From NCBI RefSeq assembly GCF_003259615.1, contig NZ_QLLR01000042.1:1-40937 (forward strand): 40,937 nucleotides of DNA, given 5' to 3'. This document shows positions 32,303-40,414 of the stretch, one piece after another (the stretch's first letter is position 1; each line of letters begins with the position of its first letter). This stretch comes from Pedobacter cryoconitis (GTDB lineage Bacteria; Bacteroidota; Bacteroidia; Sphingobacteriales; Sphingobacteriaceae). The notes below the pieces were generated by a model. The model was not told where the DNA came from. It worked only from the letters and a program-made list of their open reading frames with translations, and did not search any database. The translations under genes were made by a program, and so were the position numbers.

Positions 32303-34993
32303 ATGAAAACCAAATACCTCTATGCCTGCCTTTTCCTGCTGGTCTGCGCTTTCTCTTTAGCATTCAGAATAGCAGATGACCCTTTCGAAACCCTGTTAAA
32401 GAAACTTGCTGATTATACGCAGGAAAATCCACAGGAAAAAGTTCATTTACATCTGGACAAACCTTATTATGCGATTGGGGACAACATCTGGTTCAAAGCC
32501 TATGTGACGGATAACAGTACCGATCAGCTTTCCAAAATCAGCCAGGTTTTATATGTAGACCTGATCAATGAGAATGATTCAGTAAAGAGTCAGGTAAAAC
32601 TGCAGCTGGTTTCCGGACTGACCTGGGGCGATTTCAAATTAACGGATACGCTGCCCGAAGGAAATTACAGGATCAGGGCTTATACGCAATGGATGAGAAA
32701 TGCCGGGCCTGATTTCTTTTTCGACAAAACGATTAAAATTGGAAACGCCTGGGCCAATAAAGTCCTGACCAATACCAAATACACCTACAGTAAAAAAGAC
32801 AATGAAAATAAGGTGAACGCAATCATTAAGTTCACAGACAAAAAAAATGATCCTTATGCAGAAATCCCGGTGACCTACACAGTAAGGCTGAGGGATAAAA
32901 CTGTAGAAAAAGGAAAAGCAGTAACGAATGCACAGGGAGAAATCTCGCTCGGTTTCAGCAGCAAACAAGCTGAGGTGCTGACTTCCGGAAGAATCACCGC
33001 CACCCTTACACTGGGCAATAAAGAGAAAATCGTTAAAACCATTCCGATTAAGGCAGTTGCTGAAGCGGTCGCCGTACAGCTATTTCCTGAAAGCGGAAAT
33101 CTTGTAGAAGACCTTCCTTCGAGAATTGGGATCAAAGCAGTTGGATCTTCAGGTCTTGGAGAGGATGTTACGGGTATGGTGGTGGACAATGAAGGAACAG
33201 AAGTTCTTCCTTTTAAAACTACACACCAGGGAATGGGTAGTTTCATCCTAAATCCGCAGCCAGGAAAAGCCTATACAGCGAATATTAAATTGAAAGACGG
33301 TTCGGTGCAGCAGGTTCCTTTTCCTAAAGTGCTGGCTGCAGGTTATGTGCTCGCGGTGAACAATGCAGACAGCAATAAAGTAAGTGCTAAGTTATTAGTG
33401 AGTCAGTCGCTGTTGAATAAAGGGGAAATGAGATTGGTAATCCAACATAACAACCTGGTCATTGCGGTATTGAAGGCAAGTACACAGAAACAAATTAATG
33501 CGCTTTCCCTGAATAAGAAGGAACTTCCGTCGGGCATTCTTCATTTCACGTTGTTTTCTCCTGAAAATATTCCGGTTGCTGAAAGGCTGATTTTTATTAA
33601 CAATCCGGCCGATCATATCAATCTGAATGTACTGAATTTAAAAAACTCCTATAAGATCAGGGAAAATGTACCGATTGAGTTCTCGGCTACAGCTGAAGGA
33701 AAACCTACTTATGGCAGTTTTTCTGTTGCTGTAACCAATGCAAGTATTGTAGAGCCTGATGTGGACAACGAAAGTAATATCATGACTTCTTTGCTGCTGA
33801 GCTCCGATCTGAAGGGGTACATTGAGAAACCTAATCAGTATTTCAGGGATAACAGTCCGCAAACCAGGGAGAACCTGGACCAGCTGATGCTCACCCAGGG
33901 ATGGAGCAGGTTGTTATGGAAAGACGTGATCGGGAATACGGTTGTTAAACCTGTTTTTGCAGTTGAAAAGTCTTTAAAAGTAAGTGGTATAGTGACTACG
34001 CCAGGCGGAAAACCAATCGCTAAAGGAAAGGTTACGCTATTTTCCAATACAGGAGGTTTCTTTATGCTGGATACTTTAACGGATGCTTCCGGACATTTTA
34101 ATTTTGATAACCTCAGGTTTGGGGACAGTACAAAGTTTGTTGTTCAGGCCAGAAATGCCAAGGACAAAAAGTCTGTTGAAATCAAAATAGACAAGGTTCC
34201 CGGACAAATAGTGACATCAAATAAAAACACAGGAGATATTGAAATCAATGTGAATGAAGCGATACAGAGTTATATTATCAAGAGTGAGGGCTATTTTGAT
34301 GACCTGACTAAACGCGGACTGCTGGAAAGATCTTACACGCTTAACCAGGTCAATATTGTTCAGCAGAAATTAAAGGCGAAGAACTCTGCAAATCTAAATG
34401 GTGCCGGCCGTGCAGATCTGGTGATCAAAGGCTCCGATTTAAGTTATTGCACAACTTTGGCGCAATGTCTGCAAGGTAGGGTTCCCGGCCTGACAATCCG
34501 GGGATCAGAGGCTTTCCTGGCCCGTAACAATGGGGTACCGATGCAAATTATTCTGGATGGGACAAGTGTAGGGTCAGATTTTCTGGACAACGTACAGCCT
34601 CAGGATATAGAAAGTGTAGAAGTGTTAAAAAGTGGGGGTACGACTGCAATTTACGGATCAAGAGGTGCTGGAGGGGTATTAATCATCACTACAAGAAGAG
34701 GAGGCGATACAGGTTATTCTACTTATGCACCGGGGATTATTAACATTACTGCTGAAGGTTATTATGCAGTACGTGAGTTTTATTCTCCAAAATACAATGC
34801 TTCCCAAAATATAAGAGCAGCAGATAAGCGGACGACTGTTTACTGGAACCCTAATGTGGTGACCAATGAAACGGGAACCGCTAAATTTAATTTCTATAAT
34901 ACAGACGAATCCGGAACTTATAGAGTTGTTATAGAAGGGATGAACCTGGATGGCCGCATGGCTAGAAAAGTATATACTTACGAAGTAAAATAA
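32303..34993 (+). CDS. Macroglobulin-like secreted protein carrying a TonB plug domain without barrel
   Basis: 896 residues with a signal peptide (hydrophobic YLYACLFLLVCAFSLAF). Residues about 45-150 look like an MG2-type macroglobulin domain (EKVHLHLDKPYYAIGDNIWFKAYV ... LPEGNYRIRAYTQWM, key residues only). More Ig-like stretches follow. A carboxypeptidase-regulatory-like domain spans about 560-630 (VSGIVTTPGGKPIAKGKVTLFS). Residues about 700-800 are a TonB-receptor plug (LAQCLQGRVPGLTIRG ... PMQIILDG ... DIESVEVLKSGGTTAIYGSRG). The end (YWNPNVVTNETGTAKFNFYNTDESGTYRV, about 845-880) again looks macroglobulin-like. There is no 22-strand barrel. Proteins of this build are frequent in Bacteroidota, but their job is unknown. 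Two fatty-acid oxidation-type genes follow within 10 bp. Confidence 0.8.
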   Translation: MKTKYLYACLFLLVCAFSLAFRIADDPFETLLKKLADYTQENPQEKVHLHLDKPYYAIGDNIWFKAYVTDNSTDQLSKISQVLYVDLINENDSVKSQVKLQLVSGLTWGDFKLTDTLPEGNYRIRAYTQWMRNAGPDFFFDKTIKIGNAWANKVLTNTKYTYSKKDNENKVNAIIKFTDKKNDPYAEIPVTYTVRLRDKTVEKGKAVTNAQGEISLGFSSKQAEVLTSGRITATLTLGNKEKIVKTIPIKAVAEAVAVQLFPESGNLVEDLPSRIGIKAVGSSGLGEDVTGMVVDNEGTEVLPFKTTHQGMGSFILNPQPGKAYTANIKLKDGSVQQVPFPKVLAAGYVLAVNNADSNKVSAKLLVSQSLLNKGEMRLVIQHNNLVIAVLKASTQKQINALSLNKKELPSGILHFTLFSPENIPVAERLIFINNPADHINLNVLNLKNSYKIRENVPIEFSATAEGKPTYGSFSVAVTNASIVEPDVDNESNIMTSLLLSSDLKGYIEKPNQYFRDNSPQTRENLDQLMLTQGWSRLLWKDVIGNTVVKPVFAVEKSLKVSGIVTTPGGKPIAKGKVTLFSNTGGFFMLDTLTDASGHFNFDNLRFGDSTKFVVQARNAKDKKSVEIKIDKVPGQIVTSNKNTGDIEINVNEAIQSYIIKSEGYFDDLTKRGLLERSYTLNQVNIVQQKLKAKNSANLNGAGRADLVIKGSDLSYCTTLAQCLQGRVPGLTIRGSEAFLARNNGVPMQIILDGTSVGSDFLDNVQPQDIESVEVLKSGGTTAIYGSRGAGGVLIITTRRGGDTGYSTYAPGIINITAEGYYAVREFYSPKYNASQNIRAADKRTTVYWNPNVVTNETGTAKFNFYNTDESGTYRVVIEGMNLDGRMARKVYTYEVK

Positions 34994-35000
34994 AAAAGCT

Positions 35001-35762
35001 ATGAACACAATCAATGTGACAATAAAAGACCGTTTAGCACTGATTACGCTTAACCGCGGTAAATCCAATGCCCTGAACAGGGAAATGATCACTGAGCTGA
35101 CCGATATACTCCATAACATTGCAAATGATGACAATATTGGCGGAGTAATCATTGCAGGCCGTGATAACTTTTTTTCTGCAGGACTGGACTTAATCGAGCT
35201 ATATGGTTACAATGAAGAAGAGGCCGAGTCTTTCTGGCACTTATTCCTGGCGTTCATTGCTAAAATCACAGCTTTTAAAAAACCGATGGTTGCTGCAATT
35301 AATGGTCATTCTCCAGCCGGAGGATGTGTGATTGCTTTAGCTTGTGATGCAAGGGTAATGGCTGAGGGCAAGTTCATTATTGGTTTGAATGAGGTTCCTG
35401 TGGGAATTATCGTACCTGAAAGTATTTTCAGCTTGTATTCTTTTTGGTTAGGTAAAGGCCATGCCACCAGAAGTTTATTGGAAGGTAAATTATTCAGCCC
35501 GGAAGAGGCTTTAGCGATTGGCCTGGTAGATGAACTGGTCAATCAGGACAGCATCATGACCGCTTCGGAACGCAAGATCAGAAAATATATGGCGCTGGAG
35601 CCTAATACCTGGCAGCAGAGTAAACTGAACATCAGAAAAGAGCTGATTGCAGCAACTTCTGCAGATCAGTCTGAGGCATTGAAAATTATGCTGGCACAGT
35701 GGTGGTCACCGGCTACGCGGAATATTTTGAAAATGATTATTGACAACCTTCAAAAGAAATAA
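35001..35762 (+). CDS. Enoyl-CoA hydratase/isomerase family, likely delta3-delta2-enoyl-CoA isomerase
   Basis: 253 residues, a crotonase-fold enzyme. Oxyanion-hole segments are RDNFFSAGLDL (54-64) and NGHSPAGGC (101-109). The block FIIGLNEVPVGIIVPES (126-141) closely resembles the mitochondrial enoyl-CoA isomerase ECI1 segment GLNETQLGI, and Glu131 takes the place of its single catalytic Glu; the second Glu of hydratases is not apparent. This favours isomerase over hydratase. Such enzymes shift 3-enoyl to 2-trans-enoyl-CoA so unsaturated acyl chains can enter beta-oxidation. It lies 7 bp after the plug-domain gene and 3 bp before the dienoyl-CoA reductase-like gene. Confidence 0.85.
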   Translation: MNTINVTIKDRLALITLNRGKSNALNREMITELTDILHNIANDDNIGGVIIAGRDNFFSAGLDLIELYGYNEEEAESFWHLFLAFIAKITAFKKPMVAAINGHSPAGGCVIALACDARVMAEGKFIIGLNEVPVGIIVPESIFSLYSFWLGKGHATRSLLEGKLFSPEEALAIGLVDELVNQDSIMTASERKIRKYMALEPNTWQQSKLNIRKELIAATSADQSEALKIMLAQWWSPATRNILKMIIDNLQKK

Positions 35763-35765
35763 GTT

Positions 35766-36641
35766 ATGTACAATCAACCGATGTTAAGAGACGATGCTTT
35801 AAAAGGCAAAACAATTGTAGTTACAGGCGGCGGTACGGGGCTGGGTAAAGCAATGGGTACCTATTTCCTAAAGCTTGGCGCTAATCTGGTCATTACCAGC
35901 CGCAAAGCTGATGTGCTGCAGAAAACGGCAGATGAACTGGAAAAAGAAACCGGCGGCAAAGTCCTGGCAGTCACTTGCGATGTACGCGATTATGAGCAGG
36001 TAGAAAATGTACTGGCAGAAACGCTTAAAACTTTTGGACGTGTAGATAGCCTGCTGAACAATGCGGCAGGAAATTTTATCTCCCCTACGGAGCGTTTATC
36101 GGCCAATGCCTTCTCTACGGTTATAGATATTGTTTTAAAAGGATCGGTCAATTGTACGCTTGCTTTTGGTAAACACTGGATCAAAGAGAAACAGGCAGCA
36201 AGTATTTTAAATATTGTGACCACTTACGCTTTTACGGGTTCAGCATTCGTTGTGCCTTCGGCTTGTGCTAAAGGTGGCGTACTGGCCATGACGCGTTCTC
36301 TTGCGGTGGAGTGGGGAAAATATGGGATCCGGACAAATGCTATTGCGCCTGGTCCTTTTCCAACTAAAGGAGCCTGGGAACGTTTGCTTCCGGGAGATCT
36401 GGCAGAGAAGTTTGATTTCAAGAACCGGGTTCCGCTGAAACGTGTGGGGGAACATCAGGAACTGGCAAACCTTGCTGCATTCCTGGTCAGTGATTTCTCA
36501 GGTTATATTAACGGGGAAGTGATCAGTATAGATGGCGGGGAATGGCTGCAGGGTGCCGGACAATTTAATGGACTGGAAGCCATCCCTGGTGAAATGTGGG
36601 ATGCGTTTGAGCAAATGACAAGATCAGCTAAAGGCAGTTAA
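35766..36641 (+). CDS. Short-chain dehydrogenase resembling 2,4-dienoyl-CoA reductase
   Basis: 291 residues, an NADP(H)-type SDR. The cofactor motif is TGGGTGLG (20-27) and the structural NNAAGN follows (98-103). The active site does not use the usual YxxxK but the DECR1 arrangement: Tyr154 in TTYAFTGS, Ser165 and Lys169 in FVVPSACAKGG, with the same 15-residue Tyr-Lys spacing as human DECR1. Other DECR1-like blocks are SPTERLS, EWGKYGIRTNAIAPGP and ELANLAAFL. It should reduce 2,4-dienoyl-CoA to 3-enoyl-CoA, which the neighbouring isomerase could then convert. A terminator follows the gene. Confidence 0.88.
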   Translation: MYNQPMLRDDALKGKTIVVTGGGTGLGKAMGTYFLKLGANLVITSRKADVLQKTADELEKETGGKVLAVTCDVRDYEQVENVLAETLKTFGRVDSLLNNAAGNFISPTERLSANAFSTVIDIVLKGSVNCTLAFGKHWIKEKQAASILNIVTTYAFTGSAFVVPSACAKGGVLAMTRSLAVEWGKYGIRTNAIAPGPFPTKGAWERLLPGDLAEKFDFKNRVPLKRVGEHQELANLAAFLVSDFSGYINGEVISIDGGEWLQGAGQFNGLEAIPGEMWDAFEQMTRSAKGS

Positions 36642-36677
36642 CAGGGCTTGTTCTGCATAAAATCGTTTAAAGTCTAT

Positions 36678-36719
36678 AAGGGCGTGTTTAAAATTATAAA
36701 TTAAACACGCTCTTATTTT
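36678..36719 (+). terminator. Terminator after the dienoyl-CoA reductase gene
   Basis: A 14-bp stem with one G-T wobble (36678-36691 and 36701-36714), 9-nt loop, then ATTTT. It closes the three-gene unit that starts at 32303. Confidence 0.8.
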
Positions 36720-36729
36720 AATAATAGTT

Positions 36730-36737
36730 TATTTTTG
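36730..36737 (+). promoter_or_regulatory. Bacteroidota -7 box immediately before clpS
   Basis: TATTTTTG matches TAnnTTTG exactly and ends only 4 bases before the ATG at 36742, which predicts a leaderless or nearly leaderless transcript. Confidence 0.5.
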
Positions 36738-36741
36738 TATC

Positions 36742-37023
36742 ATGTCAACAGAAACAAAAGAAGAAACGTTTACACTGGAAGAGATTTTAACCTCCCTTAA
36801 AACCTCGCATCGGCTCATTTTATGGAATGATGATGTAAATACTTTTTATCACGTAATCTATTGTATGACAAAATACCTTGATTATACAGATTCGCAGGCA
36901 GAGAAAATTGCCTGGGAAGTGCATAATAAAGGTAAGTGCGCTGTACTTGAAGGCTCTTTCACTGAAATGGAAGTCTACCGTAAAATCCTTCAGCAGGAAG
37001 GATTAACGGTAACTGTAGACTAA
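36742..37023 (+). CDS. clpS: ATP-dependent Clp protease adaptor ClpS
   Basis: 93 residues, normal length. ClpS brings N-degron proteins to ClpAP (or ClpC). The binding-pocket core LILWNDDVNTFYHVIYCM is intact, including the conserved Asn-Asp-Asp, followed by HNKGKCAVLEGSFTEMEVYRKIL with the His/Lys-Gly loop. Its stop codon overlaps the stop of the convergent thioredoxin-like gene by 4 bases. No clpA lies nearby. Confidence 0.94.
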   Translation: MSTETKEETFTLEEILTSLKTSHRLILWNDDVNTFYHVIYCMTKYLDYTDSQAEKIAWEVHNKGKCAVLEGSFTEMEVYRKILQQEGLTVTVD

Positions 37024-37622
37024 TTTTCCAGATCGCCGATCAATGCGGTAAGTTCCAGCTGGGTCGTTTGTGTTTTATCTTTGGCATACCATAGGTGCAA
37101 ACGCTCTGCTAATTCAAACATATCAGAGATTTCAGTCTTCCATTCTCCTAATAAATGCTGCAGAACTTCTGGTCGTGGCCCCCATTTGGAAATCAGTTCA
37201 CCGTTCGCATCCAATATCAGTAAAACCGGGATAGCGCGGCCCCCGTGTGTAAGGTGTGCATCAATCAGTGGCAGATTTGTGTCTCTGAGCACAAAACGCA
37301 AGGCGAATTTCTCTGGTGCAAACTCCACCATTTTCTGAAATAAGGGAACGATCTGTGCAGCGTCGCCACACCATCCTTCGGAAATCACCAATAGCTGATA
37401 GCTTTTATCCAGCTTGTTAATGGCTTGTATAAAAGCTTCATTGAGCACGCCGGTCTTATCGACTCTGCTCATTCGCTGTACATTCATTTTGCTGTAATGC
37501 AGCATGGCTTCGCTGTGATCGTCGCCCGTTGTTTTATTGCTTTTAAGAAGAGAATCTATCAAATTCCTGTACTCGGAATAAGTTAATCCTTCATTCACAA
37601 AAATATTACTGTAATTACTCAT
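37020..37622 (-). CDS. Thioredoxin-family protein with a single-cysteine WCGDA motif
   Basis: 200 residues, no signal peptide, so cytoplasmic. After a helical N-terminal part of about 70 residues the thioredoxin fold begins: YQLLVISEGWCGDAAQIVPLF has Cys85 alone (CGDA instead of CxxC), and the cis-Pro is Pro132 in GGRAIPVLLILDANGELISKWGPRP. Lacking the resolving Cys, it is unlikely to be a standard disulfide reductase; a glutathione- or bacillithiol-like or structural role is possible but not shown. The 3' end overlaps clpS by 4 bp, tail to tail, so no terminator can lie between them. Confidence 0.85.
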   Translation of the reverse strand: MSNYSNIFVNEGLTYSEYRNLIDSLLKSNKTTGDDHSEAMLHYSKMNVQRMSRVDKTGVLNEAFIQAINKLDKSYQLLVISEGWCGDAAQIVPLFQKMVEFAPEKFALRFVLRDTNLPLIDAHLTHGGRAIPVLLILDANGELISKWGPRPEVLQHLLGEWKTEISDMFELAERLHLWYAKDKTQTTQLELTALIGDLEN

Positions 37623-37717
37623 AATCGCGTTGTAATAAAATAGTTACCCCCGTTTTTTCTCACTCTCAGGCCGTTACTTTGCCGCTATAAAAAAAATCTA
37701 AACACAGACTATTCTAA

Positions 37718-40204
37718 ATGAAGAACTATTGCGCAAAGTTTCTATTCGTAACTTTCACTATTTGTACCACAATCTTTCAACTAAATGCACAAACTCCTGC
37801 TACTGGTAAACTTACTGGAAAAGTAGTAGACATCCAAAATAATGAAACAGTTCCTTTTGCTACGGCAATATTAATTAACAGAAAAACAAAAGCCACTGTA
37901 AAGGTGGCACAAACTGATGCAGATGGTTCTCTGCTGATGAACGACATCCCTGCAGGGGTTTTCACTTTCAAAATCAGCTATATTGGTTACCAGACGATGG
38001 TGAGGGATTCTGTAGCCATCACTAAAAATCAGCGGATAATTAACCTGGGCACCATAAAAATGAAAGCCGCAAAGGGAAATGTGCTGAGTGAGGTTACGAT
38101 TACGGGACAGAAAAGCCCTATTCAGCTGGGTATTGATAAAAAGGTTTTCTCGGTAGAGCAAAGTCTGGTCAGTGAGGGTGGTTCTGCGAGTGATTTATTG
38201 CAAAATGTACCTTCTGTACAGATTGATGTGGATGGAAATGTGAGTTTGAGGGGTTCTACGGGGGTAAAGGTATTAATTGATGGCAAACCGTCTTTGATTG
38301 CGGGTGGAGATATTGCGCAGGTATTGGCTTCGATCCCGGCCAGTTCAATTGAGACGGTAGAGGTAATCACAAATCCGTCTTCAAAGTATGATGCGGAGGG
38401 ACAGTCTGGTATTATTAATATTGTCCTGAAGAAAAACACGAAGTTAGGTTTCAATGGAAATGTAGCTTTAACAGCTGGAAACAGGGATAATTACAATGGA
38501 AATGTAAGTTTAAGTTTCCAGAACAAGAAGATCAATATTTACGGAAATTATGGGTATCGTTATGGTACCCGCCCTGGTGGTGGTTATAATAATATCCAGT
38601 ATCTGAGTCGTAAGGATTCTCTGGCTTATGCGGATCAGCTGAGCAAGTGGGAGTCTGTTGATAAAACGCATAATTTAAAGACGGGATTAGATTATTATCT
38701 GACCGATAAAGATATTTTAAGCTTTTCGGGCGGGTTCAATAGCAGGATTAATGACCGCACGGAGTTTTTGGATATTAACAAGTATGCGGCGGGAAGGGTT
38801 CCTTTGGAGTTCAGCAAAAGGGTAAATACGAACAATGGGAGTGGCCATAGTTATGATCTGAATTTAGATTATAGCCATAAGTTTAAGCCGAACCAGGAGC
38901 TGACTTTCAATTTTGGGTATTCAACGGGTACGAATGATAATTTCCAGGTTTATAATACTTCGGTTTATAGTGTGAATGGGGTTCCTGCCTCGTCAGCTGC
39001 AGATATACTGAACAATACGAATGATGGAACGAACAAGAATTATAATATTCAGCTGGATTATACCATGCCTTTAGGGAAATTAGGAAAGATTGAAACTGGT
39101 TATAGAAGCCAGATCAGGTATTCTGATGCAAATACAGTGGCGAAAAGGTTTGATAATGCTTCGGGTTCTTATGTGGATAATCTTCCTTTGTCGAATGATT
39201 TTGATAGCAAGGATCAGGTTCATGCGATTTATTTAAATTATCAGAACCAGATTAAGAATTTTGGTTATCAGTTTGGGTTAAGGGCTGAGGATGCGCTGCT
39301 GAATACAAATTCGGGTGGGTATGATCAGTCGGGTGTGTTCGGAACTGCGCCTGCAAGGATTGCTTATAAGCGGTTATATCCGAGTGTTTATTTAACGCAG
39401 AAGTTTACTGGTGAGCAGCAGGTCCAGCTGAGTTATACCAGAAGAGTAAACAGGCCAAGACCGTGGGATACGAACCCGTTTATTGATTATTCTGACCCGC
39501 TGAACTGGCGCAAGGGTAATCCGAATTTATTGCCGGAGGATGTGCATTCTTTTGAGCTGGGGTATAGCAAGTTCTGGCCTAAGGTGACTTTGATTTCAAG
39601 TGTTTATCTGAGACAGACGAATGATTTAATTCAAAGGGTAAGGTCTGTGCCTGATGCGGATGGGGTAATTATCACTACGCCTGAGAATTTAACGAGGGAT
39701 CTTTCGAGTGGTTTGGAGTTTATTGCAAAGGTGGATGCGTTGAAGGTGTGGAATTTTACAGGGAATTTAAATGTTTACCATAGCAAGATTGACGGGGTCC
39801 CGGCTTTTGGGATCCAGGGGAATTCCGGGTTCAGCTGGAATGCGAATTTGACGAATAATATTATTTTACCGCATAGTATTACGTTGCAGGTAAGGGCGGA
39901 TTATAATTCTTCGCAGGTGTTAGCGCAGGGTACGAGAAAGGCGATGTATGGTGTTGATGGGGGCGCGAAGTATGATTTTAAAGGGAAAAAGGCTTCTCTT
40001 AGTTTCAATGTGAGGGATATTTTTAATACGAGAAAGTTCGGGATGTTAACGCAGGATGCGAATTCTATTGTTGATTTCCAAAGGTATCAGCAGGGGCCAA
40101 TGGGGAATTTGACGTTTTCTTACAGGTTCGGGAAAACTAGTTTTATGAAAAAGGGTAAGAAGGTGGAGCAGCAGGATAGTAAGCCTGACGAAGGTTCCTT
40201 CTAA
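37718..40204 (+). CDS. TonB-dependent receptor, outer-membrane beta-barrel family
   Basis: 828 residues with a signal peptide ending near QLNAQ. Residues about 30-112 form a carboxypeptidase-regulatory-like domain (GKLTGKVVDIQNNETVPFA ... FKISYIGYQT). A plug domain spans about 125-240 (SASDLLQNVPSVQIDVDGNVSLRG ... SIETVEVITNPSSKYDAEGQSGIINIVLKK, key residues only). The rest is a beta barrel of the OMP_b-brl_3 kind, ending near SYRFGKTSFMKKGKK. No SusD partner or sigma/anti-sigma pair is adjacent, so this is not a polysaccharide-utilisation receptor by context; the ligand is unknown. From about 38.2 kb onward codons turn G-rich on the coding strand (many AGG and GGG), unlike the neighbouring genes. 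Confidence 0.9.
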   Translation: MKNYCAKFLFVTFTICTTIFQLNAQTPATGKLTGKVVDIQNNETVPFATAILINRKTKATVKVAQTDADGSLLMNDIPAGVFTFKISYIGYQTMVRDSVAITKNQRIINLGTIKMKAAKGNVLSEVTITGQKSPIQLGIDKKVFSVEQSLVSEGGSASDLLQNVPSVQIDVDGNVSLRGSTGVKVLIDGKPSLIAGGDIAQVLASIPASSIETVEVITNPSSKYDAEGQSGIINIVLKKNTKLGFNGNVALTAGNRDNYNGNVSLSFQNKKINIYGNYGYRYGTRPGGGYNNIQYLSRKDSLAYADQLSKWESVDKTHNLKTGLDYYLTDKDILSFSGGFNSRINDRTEFLDINKYAAGRVPLEFSKRVNTNNGSGHSYDLNLDYSHKFKPNQELTFNFGYSTGTNDNFQVYNTSVYSVNGVPASSAADILNNTNDGTNKNYNIQLDYTMPLGKLGKIETGYRSQIRYSDANTVAKRFDNASGSYVDNLPLSNDFDSKDQVHAIYLNYQNQIKNFGYQFGLRAEDALLNTNSGGYDQSGVFGTAPARIAYKRLYPSVYLTQKFTGEQQVQLSYTRRVNRPRPWDTNPFIDYSDPLNWRKGNPNLLPEDVHSFELGYSKFWPKVTLISSVYLRQTNDLIQRVRSVPDADGVIITTPENLTRDLSSGLEFIAKVDALKVWNFTGNLNVYHSKIDGVPAFGIQGNSGFSWNANLTNNIILPHSITLQVRADYNSSQVLAQGTRKAMYGVDGGAKYDFKGKKASLSFNVRDIFNTRKFGMLTQDANSIVDFQRYQQGPMGNLTFSYRFGKTSFMKKGKKVEQQDSKPDEGSF

Positions 40205-40248
40205 GGGGGATTTGTAAGGGGTTTCTCCACCAGGGTTTTAAAAAAAAG

Positions 40249-40315
40249 CAGCCCTGTATTTTGACGGATTTCTCTGAAGAGAGAAACATTGTCAAAATAC
40301 AGGGCTGACTTTTTT
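40249..40315 (+). terminator. Long nested-hairpin terminator after the TonB receptor
   Basis: A perfect 17-bp stem (40249-40265 and 40291-40307) encloses a second 7-bp hairpin (TTTCTCT 40269-40275, AGAGAAA 40280-40286). ACT and a run of Ts (40310-40315) follow, and an A-run precedes the stem, so it may work on both strands. Confidence 0.88.
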
Positions 40316-40414
40316 ATTAAAACTCATGATTAAGAGGAGAAACTCATAGTACTCATGCCCTCCTTCTGCGTCATGGGAAATAGGGCGGATAACTTGACTG
40401 AGGTTTTAGGAGAA
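40316..40414. other. Non-coding spacer between terminator and repeat array
   Basis: No open frame, promoter box or RNA gene is recognisable. AAACTCAT occurs twice and ACTCATG once more within the first 45 bases, too short to name. The whole gene-free stretch runs from 40205 to 40685 and otherwise holds the terminator, the 61-bp repeats and the leader of the insertion sequence. Confidence 0.5.

Noticed and set aside
34679..35152. Open minus-strand frame of 157 codons
   Set aside because: It is antisense to the end of the plug-domain gene and the start of the isomerase gene, both well supported, and shows no recognisable motif.
35766..36641. Loss of the SDR catalytic tyrosine (pseudoenzyme)
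   Set aside because: The missing YxxxK is the normal state of DECR1-type reductases, whose Tyr-Ser-Lys arrangement is present at 154, 165 and 169.
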